Below, piece by piece: positions 1-5,851 of a stretch of DNA of 6,441 nt. The stretch comes from Bacteroidales bacterium. Lineage in GTDB: Bacteria; Bacteroidota; Bacteroidia; Bacteroidales; UBA932. The stretch covers positions 1-6,441 of the forward strand of contig JAFZLP010000100.1 of NCBI GenBank assembly GCA_017551405.1, written 5' to 3'. The translations under genes were made by a program, and so were the position numbers. Position 1 is the stretch's first letter; the number at the start of each line of letters is the position of its first letter. The notes under the pieces are model-generated. The model was given only the letters and a program-made list of their open reading frames with translations, did no database searches and was not told the DNA's origin.

Positions 1-870
1 GAAGATCTTCACGGAACGGGCGTTCAGGAAGACGTCCGCCTGGGTGGAGGCTCCCACGGTAAGGCCGATGAGGGTGGTGGCGATGTCGATGATGGGACCG
101 CGGGCGTTCTCGGCCAGACGGCGGGTTACAGTGCTCTCCTTGAGCAGGTTGCCGAAGAAGAGCATGCCCAGCAGCGGCAGGCCGCTCGGTACTATGAATG
201 CGGTGCAGAGGAAGCCGACGATGGGGAATATGATCTTCTCGCGCTGGGAAACCTTGCGCGGGGCGGGCATGCGGATGAGCCGCTCCTTCTTGTTGGTGAG
301 CAGCAGCATGATGGGCTTCTGGATTACAGGCACCAGCGCCATGTAGGAGTAGGCCGACACGGCTATGGCTCCCATCAGGTCCGGCGCCAGCTTGCCGCTG
401 AGGAAGATGGCGGTGGGACCGTCGGCGCCGCCGATGATGCCGATTGCACCGGCCTCATTGGGCGTGAATCCGAGGGCTAGGGCAAGCAGGTAGGCACCGA
501 AGATGCCCATCTGCGCGGCTGCTCCGATGAGGATGAGCCGCGGCTGCGAAATCAGGGCGCTGAAGTCGGTCATGGCGCCTATCCCCAGGAAAATCAGCGG
601 GGGATACCAGCCGTTCCGGACACCGTGATACAGGATGTTCAGGACCGAGCCTTCTTCGTAGATGCTGACTTTCAGCCCCATGAGCACCGGAATGTTGCCG
701 ATGATCATGCCGAAGCCGATGGGCACGAGCAGCAGGGGCTCCCAGTGCTTGACGATGCCCAGGGTGATGAAGATCAACCCTATGACAATCATCGCAATGT
801 GGCCCCAGGTGGCGTTCGCGAATCCGGTGAAGGACCAGAACTGCTGCAGGCTTTCTACAATACTGTCCAT
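1..870 (-). CDS. mmdB: Na+-translocating decarboxylase beta subunit (OadB/MmdB/GcdB family), C-terminus beyond the window
   Basis: Integral membrane subunit that decarboxylates carboxybiotin and couples this to Na+ export. 290 codons are present; the family is usually about 380-430 residues, so roughly the last 100 lie beyond the left edge. I translated it directly: it starts MDSIVESLQQFW and stays open to base 1. Hydrophobic segments lie near residues 22-41, 46-64, 112-135, 139-157, 168-192, 212-232 and 258-278. The family hallmark GIIGGADGPTAIF is at about residues 144-156. Its Asp150 corresponds to the essential Asp203 of Klebsiella OadB. The other functional region, near the C-terminus, is not visible. 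The ATG follows the TAA of the biotin carrier with no gap, which indicates translational coupling. The family is certain; the substrate (methylmalonyl-CoA rather than oxaloacetate or glutaconyl-CoA) is inferred from the linked carboxyltransferase. Confidence 0.95.
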   Translation of the reverse strand, partial: MDSIVESLQQFWSFTGFANATWGHIAMIVIGLIFITLGIVKHWEPLLLVPIGFGMIIGNIPVLMGLKVSIYEEGSVLNILYHGVRNGWYPPLIFLGIGAMTDFSALISQPRLILIGAAAQMGIFGAYLLALALGFTPNEAGAIGIIGGADGPTAIFLSGKLAPDLMGAIAVSAYSYMALVPVIQKPIMLLLTNKKERLIRMPAPRKVSQREKIIFPIVGFLCTAFIVPSGLPLLGMLFFGNLLKESTVTRRLAENARGPIIDIATTLIGLTVGASTQADVFLNARSVKIF

Positions 871-1299
871 TTATGCTATGGTGGCTATGTCGGCTCCTTC
901 GAGCACGGAGTCGCCCTTCTTTACGAATATCTTGGTGATGGTGCCGTCGGATTCGGAGAGGATCTCGTTCTCCATCTTCATGGCCTCGAGAACGGCGAGT
1001 TTCTGGCCGCGCTTGACGGCTTCGCCTTCCTTGACACATACGTCGATGACGACGCCCGGAAGCGGGGAGACGACCTTCTTGCCGCCGGCGGGAGCCGCTG
1101 CAGCCGCGGGTGCAGCAGGAGCGGCGGGCGCTGCGCTTGCAGCGGGAGCCGGAGCGGGTGCGCTTACGGCCGCGGGGGCGTTTTCGATTTCAACTGAATA
1201 GTTTACACCGTTGACCGTGACGTCCGCGGTGCCGTCGGCTATGCCGTTAACGGAAACCTCATAGGGCTTGCCGTTGATTTTGAACTTATAGTTTGTCAT
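871..1299 (-). CDS. Biotin carboxyl carrier subunit of the Na+-pumping decarboxylase
   Basis: A 142-residue carrier that shuttles the carboxyl group, as carboxybiotin, from the carboxyltransferase to the beta subunit. There are three parts. Residues 1-40 are a small beta-rich N-terminal segment beginning MTNYKFKINGKPYEVSV. Residues 41-73 are an Ala/Pro-rich flexible linker. Residues 74-142 are a biotinyl/lipoyl domain. The biotinylation motif EAMKME has Lys108 as the attachment site, 34 residues from the C-terminus, which is the normal distance. The reading frame extends upstream to an ATG at 1341, but the start at 1299 is preferred: it gives a family-typical N-terminus and an ATGA overlap with the OadG-like gene, whereas the upstream Met would impose a 46-bp overlap and a non-conserved polar extension. 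It is equivalent to the gamma subunit (MmdC) of Veillonella methylmalonyl-CoA decarboxylase. The symbol is left blank because naming varies. Confidence 0.93.
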   Translation of the reverse strand: MTNYKFKINGKPYEVSVNGIADGTADVTVNGVNYSVEIENAPAAVSAPAPAPAASAAPAAPAAPAAAAAPAGGKKVVSPLPGVVIDVCVKEGEAVKRGQKLAVLEAMKMENEILSESDGTITKIFVKKGDSVLEGADIATIA

Positions 1300-1748
1300 T
1301 TGTTCGGATTTTTCCTGAAGTTGAGGGCGGGATTCCTCCATGCGGACGGATTGCGCCTGATTGTGATTACGAAGGGCTCGCTGTCGTGCACGGAAGTGCC
1401 GAGGTGAAGGGCGAGGGCGGTGGCTATCGCCACGGGGACATCTCCGCCGTTTTCGGCGTCGAGCGCAAGGGCGATGGCTGCAGCCACTTCGGCGTCGGGA
1501 GCGCTCCCGGCGGCCTTTTTATGCTTTTTGGCCGGTTTGGCGGGCTTTGCGGGAGCGGCGTTCCTGGCCTCCATCCTCATTGAAATCTTGCCTACTATGG
1601 TGAAGATGACGAAGAGGATGACGAGGGCGGAGAAAACGGTGCCGACGGCGATGAGGGTCAGCGTCCAGCCGTGCGGGTCGGTGGCCGCCATGCGCTTTGC
1701 GCCTTCGGTGAGCTCGGATGTCTGCAGAAGTATGAAAAGAGGGTTCAT
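1296..1748 (-). CDS. OadG-like membrane-anchor subunit of the Na+-pumping decarboxylase
   Basis: A 150-residue protein that should anchor the soluble carboxyltransferase to the membrane beta subunit. A single transmembrane helix lies at about residues 29-53 (around LIAVGTVFSALVILFVIF). It is followed by a basic stretch, a Lys/Ala/Pro linker (65-80), two Ala-rich helical segments (about 87-101 and 104-117) and a polar tail. The tail pattern HDSEPFVITIRR with a following Trp resembles Bacteroidota OadG-like proteins (TIGR01195/PF04277 type). Sequence conservation in this family is weak, so the call rests on topology, tail pattern and position between mmdA and the biotin carrier. The ATG at 1748 overlaps the mmdA stop as TGATG. 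A GTG one codon earlier (1751) is an alternative start. The stop overlaps the carrier start as ATGA. This subunit is called gamma in oxaloacetate decarboxylases and delta in methylmalonyl-CoA decarboxylases. Confidence 0.82.
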   Translation of the reverse strand: MNPLFILLQTSELTEGAKRMAATDPHGWTLTLIAVGTVFSALVILFVIFTIVGKISMRMEARNAAPAKPAKPAKKHKKAAGSAPDAEVAAAIALALDAENGGDVPVAIATALALHLGTSVHDSEPFVITIRRNPSAWRNPALNFRKNPNK

Positions 1749-3310
1749 CACAGCGGCAGGTTATCGTGTTTCTTGGCGGGAACGTCCTGCCTCTTGCCTT
1801 CCAGCGAGCAGAGTGCGCGGATTACGCGGAAGCGGGTGTTGCGCGGCTCTATGACGTCTTCGATATAGCCTTTCTGCGCCGCCTGGTAGGGATTGTTGAA
1901 GAGCTCTTCGTATTCGTCTTTTTTCTCGGCGCGGATCTGATCCTGCTTTGCAGGGTCGGTCTCTTCATTTATGGCCTTGCTGTACAGTACGTTGACTGCG
2001 CCGTCGGCCCCCATGACCGCGATCTGGGCGGTGGGCCAGGCGTAGTTGACGTCGCCTCGCAGCTGCTTGCAGCTCATGACGATGTGCGCGCCGCCGTAGG
2101 CCTTGCGGAGGGTGACGGTGACCTTGGGAACGGTGGCCTCGCCGTAGGCGTAGAGCAGCTTGGCGCCGTTCTGGATGACCGCGCCGTACTCCTGCTGGGT
2201 ACCGGGAAGGAAGCCGGGAACGTCCACCAGGGTGACCAGGGGGATGTTGAAGGCGTCGCAGAAGCGCACGAAGCGGGCCGCCTTGCGGCTTGCGTTGATG
2301 TCGAGCACGCCGGCCAGCATCTTGGGCTGGTTGGCGACGATGCCGACACCGCGGCCGCCCATGTGGGCGAAGCCGACTATTATGTTGCGGGCGAAGTCCC
2401 TGTGGATTTCGAAGAAGTCGCGGTCGTCCACGATTTCGGCAATGACGTCGTACATGTCGTACGATTTGTTGGGATTGTCGGGGATGATGGAGTTCAGGAC
2501 GTCGGAAACGCGGGAGATCGGGTCGGCGGTTTCACGCTCCGGGGCAGTCTCCATGTTGTTCTGGGGCAGGTAGCTGAGGAGCTTCTTGATGGTCTCGATG
2601 CCTTCCTGCTCGTTTTCGGCGGCGAAATCGGCCACGCCGCTCTTGGTGGCGTGCACCGCGGCTCCGCCGAGCTCTTCACTGGTGACGTCCTCGCCTGTGA
2701 CACTCTTGACCACGGCGGGACCGGTAAGGAACATGTAGGAGGTGTTCTTTACCATGAGGGTGAAGTCGGTGAGGGCGGGGGAGTAGACCGCTCCGCCGGC
2801 GCAGGGGCCGAATATGCCGGAAATCTGCGGGACGACGCCGCTCGCAAGGATGTTGCGCTCGAAGATTTCGCCGTAGCCGGCAAGGGCGTCGATGCCCTCC
2901 TGGATGCGGGCTCCGCCGGAGTCGTTGAGCCCGATGACGGGAGCGCCGGCGCGCACGGCCATGTCCATGACCTTGCATATCTTTTCGCTCATGGTCTTGC
3001 TGAGGGACCCGCCGCTGACAGTGAAGTCCTGGGCGTATACGAACACCGGCCGGCCGCCGATGGTGCCGTGACCGGTTACGACGCCGTCGCCGTCGGGATG
3101 GGTGGCATCCATGCCGAAATTGGTGCAGCGGTGCTGGACGAACATGTCGAATTCCTCGAAGGAATCCTTGTCGAGAAGCAGCTCGAGCCTTTCACGGGCG
3201 GTGAGCTTGTTCTTGGCATGCTGTGCCTCAATCCGCTTGGGGCCGCCTCCGAGGCGCGCCGCCGCGCGGCGGTCCACAAGTTTCGCGATTTTATCTTCCT
3301 GTATGCTCAT
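1748..3310 (-). CDS. mmdA: Methylmalonyl-CoA decarboxylase alpha subunit (carboxyltransferase)
   Basis: A soluble 520-residue carboxyltransferase that transfers the carboxyl group of (S)-methylmalonyl-CoA to carrier-bound biotin, releasing propionyl-CoA. It has the two crotonase-like halves of the PCCB/MmdA family. The N-half contains [19 protein letters not shown] (about 129-147) and a Gly-rich [13 protein letters not shown] (168-180). The C-half contains [18 protein letters not shown] (362-379), [11 protein letters not shown] (402-412) and [18 protein letters not shown] (424-441). The Gly pairs near 132-133, 172-173 and 406-407 fit the oxyanion-hole loops of the family. Length matches MmdA (about 510-520) and is shorter than glutaconyl-CoA decarboxylase alpha (about 590); oxaloacetate decarboxylase alpha has an unrelated fold. 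A propionyl-CoA carboxylase beta chain is nearly indistinguishable alone, but the membrane pump genes downstream favour a decarboxylase. First gene of the operon, with an A-rich translation start region and its own promoter. Confidence 0.94.
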   Translation of the reverse strand: MSIQEDKIAKLVDRRAAARLGGGPKRIEAQHAKNKLTARERLELLLDKDSFEEFDMFVQHRCTNFGMDATHPDGDGVVTGHGTIGGRPVFVYAQDFTVSGGSLSKTMSEKICKVMDMAVRAGAPVIGLNDSGGARIQEGIDALAGYGEIFERNILASGVVPQISGIFGPCAGGAVYSPALTDFTLMVKNTSYMFLTGPAVVKSVTGEDVTSEELGGAAVHATKSGVADFAAENEQEGIETIKKLLSYLPQNNMETAPERETADPISRVSDVLNSIIPDNPNKSYDMYDVIAEIVDDRDFFEIHRDFARNIIVGFAHMGGRGVGIVANQPKMLAGVLDINASRKAARFVRFCDAFNIPLVTLVDVPGFLPGTQQEYGAVIQNGAKLLYAYGEATVPKVTVTLRKAYGGAHIVMSCKQLRGDVNYAWPTAQIAVMGADGAVNVLYSKAINEETDPAKQDQIRAEKKDEYEELFNNPYQAAQKGYIEDVIEPRNTRFRVIRALCSLEGKRQDVPAKKHDNLPL

Positions 3311-3332
3311 ATTTCTTGTTGATTACAGTGTG

Positions 3333-3363
3333 CAAATATAACTAAAAATACTTTGACTTCAAC
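3333..3363 (-). promoter_or_regulatory. Predicted Bacteroides-type promoter of the mmdA operon
   Basis: Read on the minus strand, TATATTTG at 3340-3333 matches the -7 consensus TAnnTTTG perfectly. GTTG at 3363-3360 matches three of four bases of the -33 element TTTG, with a 19-nt spacer. Transcription should begin a few bases downstream, near 3325-3330, leaving a leader of roughly 15-20 nt before the mmdA ATG at 3310. The DNA here is markedly AT-rich compared with the flanking genes. The exact start site is inferred, not measured. Confidence 0.7.
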
Positions 3364-3382
3364 ATTCAAATAGCTATCTTTG
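3352..3382 (+). promoter_or_regulatory. Predicted Bacteroides-type promoter of the recF operon
   Basis: TTTG at 3352-3355, a 19-nt spacer and TATCTTTG at 3375-3382 together match both consensus elements of the Bacteroidota primary sigma factor promoter perfectly. Transcription should begin at about 3386-3390, giving a leader of about 10-14 nt before the recF ATG at 3400. Its -33 element lies inside the spacer of the opposing mmdA promoter. An imperfect palindrome, CAAATAGCTATCTTTG (3367-3382), covers the -7 box. Confidence 0.75.
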
Positions 3383-3399
3383 CATGATTGAGATTGCAT

Positions 3400-4488
3400 A
3401 TGCCGGTACTCCGCAAAATAGTGGTCAAGGATTTCAGGAACATAGAGCTTCAGGAGCTCGAGTTTTCTGAAAAGCTGAACTGCATTTCCGGGGGCAACGG
3501 CGAGGGCAAGACCAACCTGCTCGACGCCATCTGGTACCTTTCCATGACCAAGAGCGCGTTCACGGCAGACCGCTTCAATTTCCGCTACGGCACCGGCTCT
3601 TTCGCCATCTCCGGCTGCTATTCCATGCCCTCGGGGCCGGACACCCGCATCGCCGTACAGGTCGGGGAAGACAAGAAGGTGCGGCGGGACGACAAGCCCT
3701 ATGCCCGTATCTCCTCCCACATCGGCCTCATCCCCATCGTGATGGTCTCTCCGGCCGACGTCTCCATGGTGAGTGACTCCGGTGACGAACGCCGGCGTTT
3801 CGTGAATACGGTGCTCTCGCAGATGGACGCCGCCTATCTCGACGGCATGCAGCAGTACAACCGCTGCCTTTCGCAGCGCAACAGCCTCCTCAAGGCGGAG
3901 CATCCCGACCTTTCCCTGCTGGACATCCTGGACGAAAAGATGGAGGCGCTGGCAAGGCCTCTGTGTGAGCGGCGGGAAGAGTTCGCAAAGGGCCTGAATC
4001 CTCTTGTAAAGCGCTATTACTCGCAGATTTCCGGGGGCAGGGAGAATGTCTCGGTCAGTTACCGCTCGGAGCTTCTGAAGAGCAGCTTCACCGAGCTGGC
4101 ATCGGCCCGCCGCGAGCGCGACCTGGCGCTGGGCCACACCGTTTCCGGGCTCCAGCGGGACGACTTCAGTTTCGAGCTCGACGGCCATGCCATCCGCAAC
4201 TGCGGCAGCCAGGGCCAGCAGAAGTCCTTCCTGGTGGCGCTCAAGTTCGCGCAGTACGAAATCATGAAGGAAAGGGCCGGCTACCCGCCCATCCTGCTCC
4301 TCGACGACCTCTTCGACAAGCTGGATCTCGCCAGGGTGCAGAACCTGCTCGAAATGGTGGCGGGGGAGGCCTTCGGCCAGATCTTCCTGACAGACAGCAA
4401 CAAGCTGAGGCTCAACGGTATAGTGGATTCCATCACCGAAGACCGCAGCTATTATGAGGCGAAGGGAGGCGTCTTCACCAGACTATGA
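3400..4488 (+). CDS. recF: DNA replication/repair protein RecF
   Basis: A 362-residue cytoplasmic SMC-like ATPase that binds gapped or single/double-strand junction DNA and, with RecO and RecR, helps load RecA. Length is typical of RecF. The N-terminus has VVKDFRNI followed by the Walker A motif GGNGEGKTN (31-39). The DERRRFVN segment (129-136) matches the RecF family pattern. The ABC-type signature is CGSQGQQKS (268-276) and Walker B with D-loop is ILLLDDLFDKLD (298-309), with acidic residues Asp302 and Asp303. The start at 3400 (MPVLRKIVVKDF) is preferred over an in-frame TTG at 3388, which lies at or before the predicted transcription start. The 3' end overlaps the DUF721 gene by 4 bases (ATGA). 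First gene of the rightward operon. It is not next to dnaA, dnaN or gyrB here, unlike its classical location. Confidence 0.96.
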   Translation: MPVLRKIVVKDFRNIELQELEFSEKLNCISGGNGEGKTNLLDAIWYLSMTKSAFTADRFNFRYGTGSFAISGCYSMPSGPDTRIAVQVGEDKKVRRDDKPYARISSHIGLIPIVMVSPADVSMVSDSGDERRRFVNTVLSQMDAAYLDGMQQYNRCLSQRNSLLKAEHPDLSLLDILDEKMEALARPLCERREEFAKGLNPLVKRYYSQISGGRENVSVSYRSELLKSSFTELASARRERDLALGHTVSGLQRDDFSFELDGHAIRNCGSQGQQKSFLVALKFAQYEIMKERAGYPPILLLDDLFDKLDLARVQNLLEMVAGEAFGQIFLTDSNKLRLNGIVDSITEDRSYYEAKGGVFTRL

Positions 4489-4811
4489 GCCGCATCGCCC
4501 GCAAGCAGGCCATCAGTGTTGCCGAGGCCCTGAAGGAGATGTTCCGGAGCGAGCGTCTCGGCGCCACGCTGAACACCCGCCGGGTTTTCCTGGCTTGGGA
4601 AGAGGCCAGCGGGGCGGGGGATTTCACGATCCGGAAGTTCTTCCGCGACGGGGTGCTGTACGTCACCCTGAGCTCTTCGGTGCTCGCTTCGCAGCTCGGT
4701 ATGCAGAAGGCCGCGCTGCTGGAAAAGATAAACGCCATCCTCGCCGACGACCCCCTGATGATTCGCGAAGGCGAGTTTGAACAGACAGTTAAAGAATTAA
4801 GGATAAAATAG
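4485..4811 (+). CDS. DUF721 (DciA-like) small protein
   Basis: A 108-residue cytoplasmic protein with the DUF721 pattern. It has a basic N-terminus, Trp38 in FLAWEEASG (35-43), the segment IRKFFRDGVLYVTLSSSV (49-66) with its strand-turn-strand core, then LASQLGMQKAALLEKINAIL (67-86). DUF721 is the fold shared with DciA, the replicative-helicase operator that assists DnaB in bacteria lacking DnaC/DnaI-type loaders. This protein is essentially the domain alone, with no long extension. A role in replication is therefore plausible but not shown. It is translationally coupled to recF by an ATGA overlap and is followed 2 nt later by pdxB. An adjacent recF-DUF721 pair also occurs near the origin in actinobacteria, which supports a functional tie. 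Family assignment is confident; function is inferred. Confidence 0.85.
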   Translation: MSRIARKQAISVAEALKEMFRSERLGATLNTRRVFLAWEEASGAGDFTIRKFFRDGVLYVTLSSSVLASQLGMQKAALLEKINAILADDPLMIREGEFEQTVKELRIK

Positions 4812-4813
4812 AT

Positions 4814-5848
4814 ATGAAGATAGTTGCAGATTCGTCAGTTCCATTCCTGAAAGGGGTTTTCGAGCCTTACGCCGAGATGGTCTACAAGCCCGGGGCGGAA
4901 ATCCGCCGCGAAGACCTGCTGGATGCCGACGCCCTCATAATCCGCACCCGCACCCGCTGCAACTCCTACCTGCTGGAGGGTACGCCGGTCAAGATCATCG
5001 CCACGGCGAATATCGGCACCGACCACATCGACCTGCCCTGGTGCAGGGAGCACAGCATCTTCGTGCAGAACGCTCCCGGGTGCAATTCCGGGGGAGTGAT
5101 GGACTATGTGCTGTCGGCCCTGTATGGAGCTGCGTCCCGCAAGAGCATCCCCCTCACTGGCTCCACGCTCGGAATCATAGGAGTGGGTGCCGTCGGGTCC
5201 AGGGTGGAGCAGGCCGCGCGCCAGCTCGGGTTCAAGGTGCTGCTCAACGACCCGCCCCGCGAGGCGGCGGAAGGGCCTACCCAGTTCTGCAGTCTCGACT
5301 ACCTGCTCACCAATTCCGACATCGTCACCATGCACGTGCCTCTCACCGACGAGACCCGCCGCATGGCGAACGCCGCCTTCTTCGAGAAGATGAAGCTGGG
5401 CGCCTTCTTCATCAATACGTCCAGGGGAGAGGTGATGGTGGACGACGCCCTCATGAACGCCATCCCCAAACTGGGGCCGGTGATAATCGACACCTGGAAT
5501 CACGAACCCGATATAAACCAGACACTTATGAGCATGGTAGACATAGCCACGCCCCACATCGCGGGCTATTCCTACCAGGGCAAGCAGAGGGGTACGGCCA
5601 TGGCTGTGCGAGCCGTCGCCCGCTTCTTCGAAATAAAGGAGCTGTACGATTTCTTCCCGCCCACCGAGCTCGACGAGCTCGCGGCCGTGAAGCTGAACCT
5701 TACCGGAATGACGCAGGGGCAGATAGCCGCTCTCTTCCAGTACAATTATCCCATTTTTACCGACGACTTCATTTTCCGCGCAAATCCCGGCGAATTCGAG
5801 AATCTGCGCACCGAATACCGCTACAGAAAGGAATTTTATATTTACTAG
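4814..5848 (+). CDS. pdxB: 4-phosphoerythronate dehydrogenase PdxB (vitamin B6 synthesis)
   Basis: A 344-residue cytoplasmic D-2-hydroxyacid dehydrogenase that oxidises 4-phospho-D-erythronate to 2-oxo-3-hydroxy-4-phosphobutanoate, the second step of DXP-dependent pyridoxal phosphate synthesis. The Rossmann nucleotide-binding motif GIIGVGAVGSRV is at 120-131. The catalytic triad is Arg204 (NTSRGE), Glu231 (NHEPDI) and His248 (TPHIAGYS), matching Arg208, Glu237 and His254 of E. coli PdxB. The segment NAPGCNSGGVMDYVLSALY (86-104) and a C-terminal domain beyond about residue 275 distinguish PdxB from the related SerA, LdhA and GhrB. It is somewhat shorter than the E. coli enzyme (378), mostly in the C-terminal dimerisation domain. 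A Shine-Dalgarno-like AAGGA (4799-4803) sits 10 nt before the ATG, unusual for this phylum. The gene starts 2 nt after DUF721 and ends 3 nt before the DUF4301 gene. Confidence 0.94.
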   Translation: MKIVADSSVPFLKGVFEPYAEMVYKPGAEIRREDLLDADALIIRTRTRCNSYLLEGTPVKIIATANIGTDHIDLPWCREHSIFVQNAPGCNSGGVMDYVLSALYGAASRKSIPLTGSTLGIIGVGAVGSRVEQAARQLGFKVLLNDPPREAAEGPTQFCSLDYLLTNSDIVTMHVPLTDETRRMANAAFFEKMKLGAFFINTSRGEVMVDDALMNAIPKLGPVIIDTWNHEPDINQTLMSMVDIATPHIAGYSYQGKQRGTAMAVRAVARFFEIKELYDFFPPTELDELAAVKLNLTGMTQGQIAALFQYNYPIFTDDFIFRANPGEFENLRTEYRYRKEFYIY

Positions 5849-5851
5849 CAT

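Noticed and set aside
1080..1179. A GC-rich, repetitive stretch that could be taken for a tandem DNA repeat or structured RNA.
   Set aside because: It is the Ala/Pro linker of the biotin carrier, a usual feature of these proteins, and it is explained fully by codons for Ala and Pro.
455..1201. Open frames on both strands overlapping the beta subunit and the biotin carrier (455-1039 minus, 625-1197 and 662-1201 plus).
   Set aside because: They conflict with the beta subunit and the biotin carrier, both defined by strong motifs. Their Arg/His- or Ala-rich translations look like frame shadows.
1300..1341. An upstream ATG extending the biotin carrier by 14 residues.
   Set aside because: It would overlap the OadG-like gene by 46 bases and add a polar, non-conserved extension. 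The ATG at 1299 forms the usual ATGA junction.
1748..3310. Reading the operon as oxaloacetate or glutaconyl-CoA decarboxylase.
   Set aside because: Oxaloacetate decarboxylase alpha belongs to the pyruvate-carboxylase-like fold, which is absent here. Glutaconyl-CoA decarboxylase alpha is longer. The PCCB-like motifs and 520-residue length fit MmdA best.
1766..3322. A 518-codon open frame on the plus strand spanning almost all of mmdA.
   Set aside because: It is exactly antisense to a clearly conserved carboxyltransferase. It has a Val/Gly/Asp/Ala-rich composition typical of mirrored GC-rich codons and no recognisable motif.
3307..4188. A 293-codon open frame on the minus strand opposite recF.
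   Set aside because: It is antisense to the Walker A-containing half of recF, has no motif, and would run through the divergent promoter region into the mmdA start.
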